This document shows positions 6,998 to 9,353 of a stretch of DNA of 9,353 nt, one piece after another. The stretch is taken from contig JAQGLH010000094.1 in NCBI GenBank assembly GCA_028293005.1, positions 1 to 9,353 on the forward strand, in the 5' to 3' direction. The notes below the pieces were generated by a model. That model was not told the DNA's origin, ran no database searches, and worked only from the letters and a program-made list of their open reading frames with translations. The stretch's first letter is position 1. Each line of letters opens with the position of its first letter. The translations under genes and the position numbers were made by a program. The stretch is from Alphaproteobacteria bacterium. Lineage in GTDB: Bacteria > Pseudomonadota > Alphaproteobacteria > Sphingomonadales > Sphingomonadaceae.

Positions 6998-8338
6998 TCA
7001 GTCGGTCCGCTGCATCGCGTCCTGATAACTTCTCCGCCCAGCGAGCGCCGCCGGCAGCCCGATCAGCGCGAACAAGGCCAGCGACGCGGCCAGCGCGGTT
7101 GCGATCGCCTGCTCGTCGCGCAGCAGATAATCGCTGACAAGCCCGACGATCAACGGCCCCAGCCCCGATCCCAGCAATGTGTAAGCGCAAAGCAGCATGG
7201 CCGAGGTGAAACCGCGATGCCGCTCGGGCGTCACCAGCTGAAGACCGCCAAAGCCGGCCGGACCAGCCGCGCTGATCGAAAAATAAACGATGCCGTAGCC
7301 GAGCGCGACTACCGCCGCGGACGGGGCGAGCGCCATCATGAGGCCCGCGAACGGCGCCACCGTCAGCACGCCGGCCAGCACGAGCAGCGGCGCGGCGACG
7401 ACGCCGGCGCGGATCATGCGATCGGTAAGCCACCCTCCGAACCAGCCGCCGGCCGGACCCAGCGCCAGGCTGGTTGCACCCACCAGCATGCTTGCCTGCG
7501 CAACCGATAGGCCGTGGCCGCGCACATAGATGCTGACCGTCCACGAGGCGAGCGACATCACAATCGCGACGACCGCCGAATAAGCGAGGAAAAACCGGAG
7601 ATAGAGGCCCCTGTTCTCCCAGAAATAGGTCAGCGAGTCGTTCAGCCGTCCCGACCGTTCAGTGCTCGACCGCCGCGGCTCGCGGATCGTCAGGCACAAT
7701 AAGGCGACGACGAACCCGATCGCGCCAGCCAGGAAGAACAAGCCTTGCCACGGCTTCAGAAGCAAGCCCGCGGGCAAAGCCAGCCCCCCATGCGCTGCCA
7801 GTAGCGCGAGCGTGGCGCCCCCGCCCATGAAGGCGGCCGCGCGACCGAGCGAGCCGCCGATCGAGAAGATCGCGACACCCTTGGTGCGCTGCGACTTGAT
7901 GAAATAAGCAGCGATCAGCGACATCGCCGCCGGCATCATGGCCGCTTCGCCAAGGCCTACCCCCAAGCGCGTGACGAACAGACTGGTGAAGGAGTCGGCG
8001 AACCCACCCGCCATTGTCGCGACGCTCCAGGCGGCGATCCCACAGACGATGATCAACCGGCGGCTGCCGATGTCGGCCGCCCTGCCCAGCGGCAGGCTTG
8101 CGAGCGTGAAGAGCAAGGCGAAGCTGACGCCCGTGAGCAGCCCGAGCTGCGAATCGCTCAGCATGAGGTCCGCCTTCACCGGCTCGAGCGCCACGCTCAT
8201 CAAATAGCGGTCGAGCACCGACACCAGCTGAGCCAGCGACAGCAGAGCTGCGACATACCAGGGGTACAAGCCGATCGAGCCGGGGCCCGCGCGTGGCTGC
8301 TCATGGCGATCGTCGGCGCGCAGGCTTATTTCGGCCAT
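6998..8338 (-). CDS. MFS transporter, spinster-like family
   Basis: Inner-membrane carrier of about 446 aa with the hydrophobic pattern of 12 transmembrane helices. The N-terminal YPWYVAALLSLAQLVSVLDR, then LEPVKADLMLSDSQLGLLTG and motif A-like GRAADIGSRR, are typical of the spinster-like MFS group common in sphingomonads, often beside catabolic genes. The central cytoplasmic loop lies around TIREPRRSSTERSGRLNDS, separating two six-helix halves. The ATG at 8338 is preferred: it leaves a normal short cytoplasmic tail before the first helix and has GGAG just upstream. An in-frame ATG at 8413 would add 25 residues but lacks a clear Shine-Dalgarno. The gene lies between the aldo/keto reductase (92 bp upstream) and the aldehyde dehydrogenase (13 bp downstream). 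Likely uptake, or less likely export, of the pathway substrate; direction and ligand are not shown by sequence. Confidence 0.92.
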   Translation of the reverse strand: MAEISLRADDRHEQPRAGPGSIGLYPWYVAALLSLAQLVSVLDRYLMSVALEPVKADLMLSDSQLGLLTGVSFALLFTLASLPLGRAADIGSRRLIIVCGIAAWSVATMAGGFADSFTSLFVTRLGVGLGEAAMMPAAMSLIAAYFIKSQRTKGVAIFSIGGSLGRAAAFMGGGATLALLAAHGGLALPAGLLLKPWQGLFFLAGAIGFVVALLCLTIREPRRSSTERSGRLNDSLTYFWENRGLYLRFFLAYSAVVAIVMSLASWTVSIYVRGHGLSVAQASMLVGATSLALGPAGGWFGGWLTDRMIRAGVVAAPLLVLAGVLTVAPFAGLMMALAPSAAVVALGYGIVYFSISAAGPAGFGGLQLVTPERHRGFTSAMLLCAYTLLGSGLGPLIVGLVSDYLLRDEQAIATALAASLALFALIGLPAALAGRRSYQDAMQRTD

Positions 8339-8430
8339 CAACTCCAATCCGCTCCCACTCCCTGGCGGCAATCTGAAGATTGTGCCGGCGCAAATCCATG
8401 CTTTACGCATCATGCTTGCTTACACACCGG

Positions 8431-9353
8431 CTATCGGTCGCGGCTTCGGATCCTATCGAGCAATGGCTTGGGGAGCGCGCCCCGCTTTGCCGCGACCACC
8501 GCGGCGTCGAGCTGGCTACGATCGGAAATACCCACCAACACGGTCGAGACGGCCGGATTGGACAATGCATGGCGGACCGCGGCTTCGGTGAGGGTCTCGC
8601 ACTCGTCGAGCACAAAGGCCAGATGCCCTGCCGCGGGATCGGGCGAGCGGCCGGTCAGCAAGCCTCCTTCGAGGACACGCAGTGCAACGATGCCCATTCC
8701 GGCGCCAGCGGCCTTTGACCCGATCCCCCGATAATCGGGATCGACCGGCACTGTCGCCGGCTCGAACGCGCTCGGATTGATCATGCTGTAGTTAACCAAG
8801 AGCGAGTCGAACACGCCTGCTGCGGTCACCTGCGCTAAGGCGGGCATCTCGCCCCCGAACCCGCAGCCGCCGACATGCTCGACCAAGCCGCGGCGGCGCA
8901 GCCGCTCGAATCCGTCGGCAACGCCCTTGGGACCAAGGACGTCATCGACCGAGAGCAATATTCCCGATCCCTGGTCAGCCTTCGCCGCGCGCCGCCCGCC
9001 AACGCGATTGTGAAGGTGGACGATCGCGACAGCTTCCATGCCGAGCCGTCCGAGGCTCGCTTCGACCGAAGCGACGACCGCTCCGGCGATATCGTCAAGA
9101 TCTCGGTCCTCGATGGTGACTTTGGTCGCGACGATCGCGGACGTCGACAAGGCGCGAAGCGCCCGTCCCAGGTTGCGCTCCGAACGGCCATCGCCATAAC
9201 GCGCCGCGGTGTCGAAATAGCGGACGCCTTGCTCGATCGCCGCGGCGACGACCGCAACTTGTTCGCGCTCATCGCCGGAGATCATCAGGCCGGCGGTGGG
9301 GCCGCAGCCAAAACCTATTTCGGGTACGAGCAAGCCACTGTCGCCCAGCGGCC
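8431..9353 (-). CDS. Aldo/keto reductase family protein (start beyond right window edge)
   Basis: NAD(P)H-dependent carbonyl reductase or alcohol/lactol dehydrogenase of the AKR superfamily; cytoplasmic TIM barrel. About 306 residues are visible. The N-terminal PLGDSGLLVPEIGFGCGP matches the usual AKR opening only a few residues after the start, so the true ATG is probably within about 10-20 bases outside the window; a TTG at 9333 is in frame but would delete the first beta strand. Catalytic tetrad candidates, counted from the first visible Pro: Asp47 and Tyr52 in YFDTAARYGDGRSE, Lys77 in IVATKV, and the His pair in IVHLHNRV. The C-terminal VGISDRSQLDAA fits the cofactor phosphate-binding region. 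The layout resembles the aldose-dehydrogenase/pyridoxal-dehydrogenase-like AKRs more than classical aldose reductase, but that is a weak judgement. It precedes the MFS and aldehyde dehydrogenase genes on the same strand and may belong to the same operon. Confidence 0.93.
   Translation of the reverse strand, partial: PLGDSGLLVPEIGFGCGPTAGLMISGDEREQVAVVAAAIEQGVRYFDTAARYGDGRSERNLGRALRALSTSAIVATKVTIEDRDLDDIAGAVVASVEASLGRLGMEAVAIVHLHNRVGGRRAAKADQGSGILLSVDDVLGPKGVADGFERLRRRGLVEHVGGCGFGGEMPALAQVTAAGVFDSLLVNYSMINPSAFEPATVPVDPDYRGIGSKAAGAGMGIVALRVLEGGLLTGRSPDPAAGHLAFVLDECETLTEAAVRHALSNPAVSTVLVGISDRSQLDAAVVAAKRGALPKPLLDRIRSRDR

Noticed and set aside
9331..9333. TTG as start of the aldo/keto reductase
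   Set aside because: The frame continues upstream to the window edge as PLGDSGLL, the conserved AKR N-terminus, so the true start lies outside.

Overview
The window reads as a high-GC alphaproteobacterial catabolic locus, most likely from a sphingomonad (Sphingomonas/Sphingobium/Novosphingobium type). This rests on the strong G/C bias at third codon positions, a TonB-dependent receptor with the TonB box DIVVTARKR and the QELRL barrel motif typical of sphingomonad receptors, a spinster-type MFS carrier, and VanA-type Rieske oxygenases. No RNA gene, CRISPR array, insertion sequence or phage gene was seen.

Layout from left to right: the N-terminal part of a TonB-dependent receptor (minus strand, running off the left edge); about 740 bp without a convincing gene; a VanA/DdmC-type Rieske oxygenase (minus) followed by a terminator-like hairpin; a LysR-type regulator (minus); a compact divergent promoter region of about 170 bp; a second, clearly VanA-like Rieske oxygenase (plus); then, convergent with it, a minus-strand run transcribed in the order aldo/keto reductase (cut by the right edge), spinster-like MFS transporter, NAD(P)-dependent aldehyde dehydrogenase.

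Inferred joint role: import of an aromatic, probably methoxylated, substrate across the outer membrane by the TonB receptor and across the inner membrane by the MFS carrier; oxidative O-demethylation or a related mono-oxygenation by the two Rieske oxygenases; and conversion of aldehyde or carbonyl intermediates by the aldehyde dehydrogenase and aldo/keto reductase. The LysR protein probably senses substrate or product. Neither oxygenase has a reductase or ferredoxin gene in the window, so electrons must come from a partner encoded elsewhere. The actual substrate cannot be read from the sequence.

The best new observation is in the lysR/oxygenase divergent region: two matching 13-bp T-N11-A boxes (consensus TGYGTWTWGCRCA) 31 bp apart, sitting near -68 and -37 of a predicted oxygenase promoter, the left one also covering the predicted -10 of lysR. 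No wholly new kind of system was recognised; this looks like an unassigned but conventional catabolic cluster.
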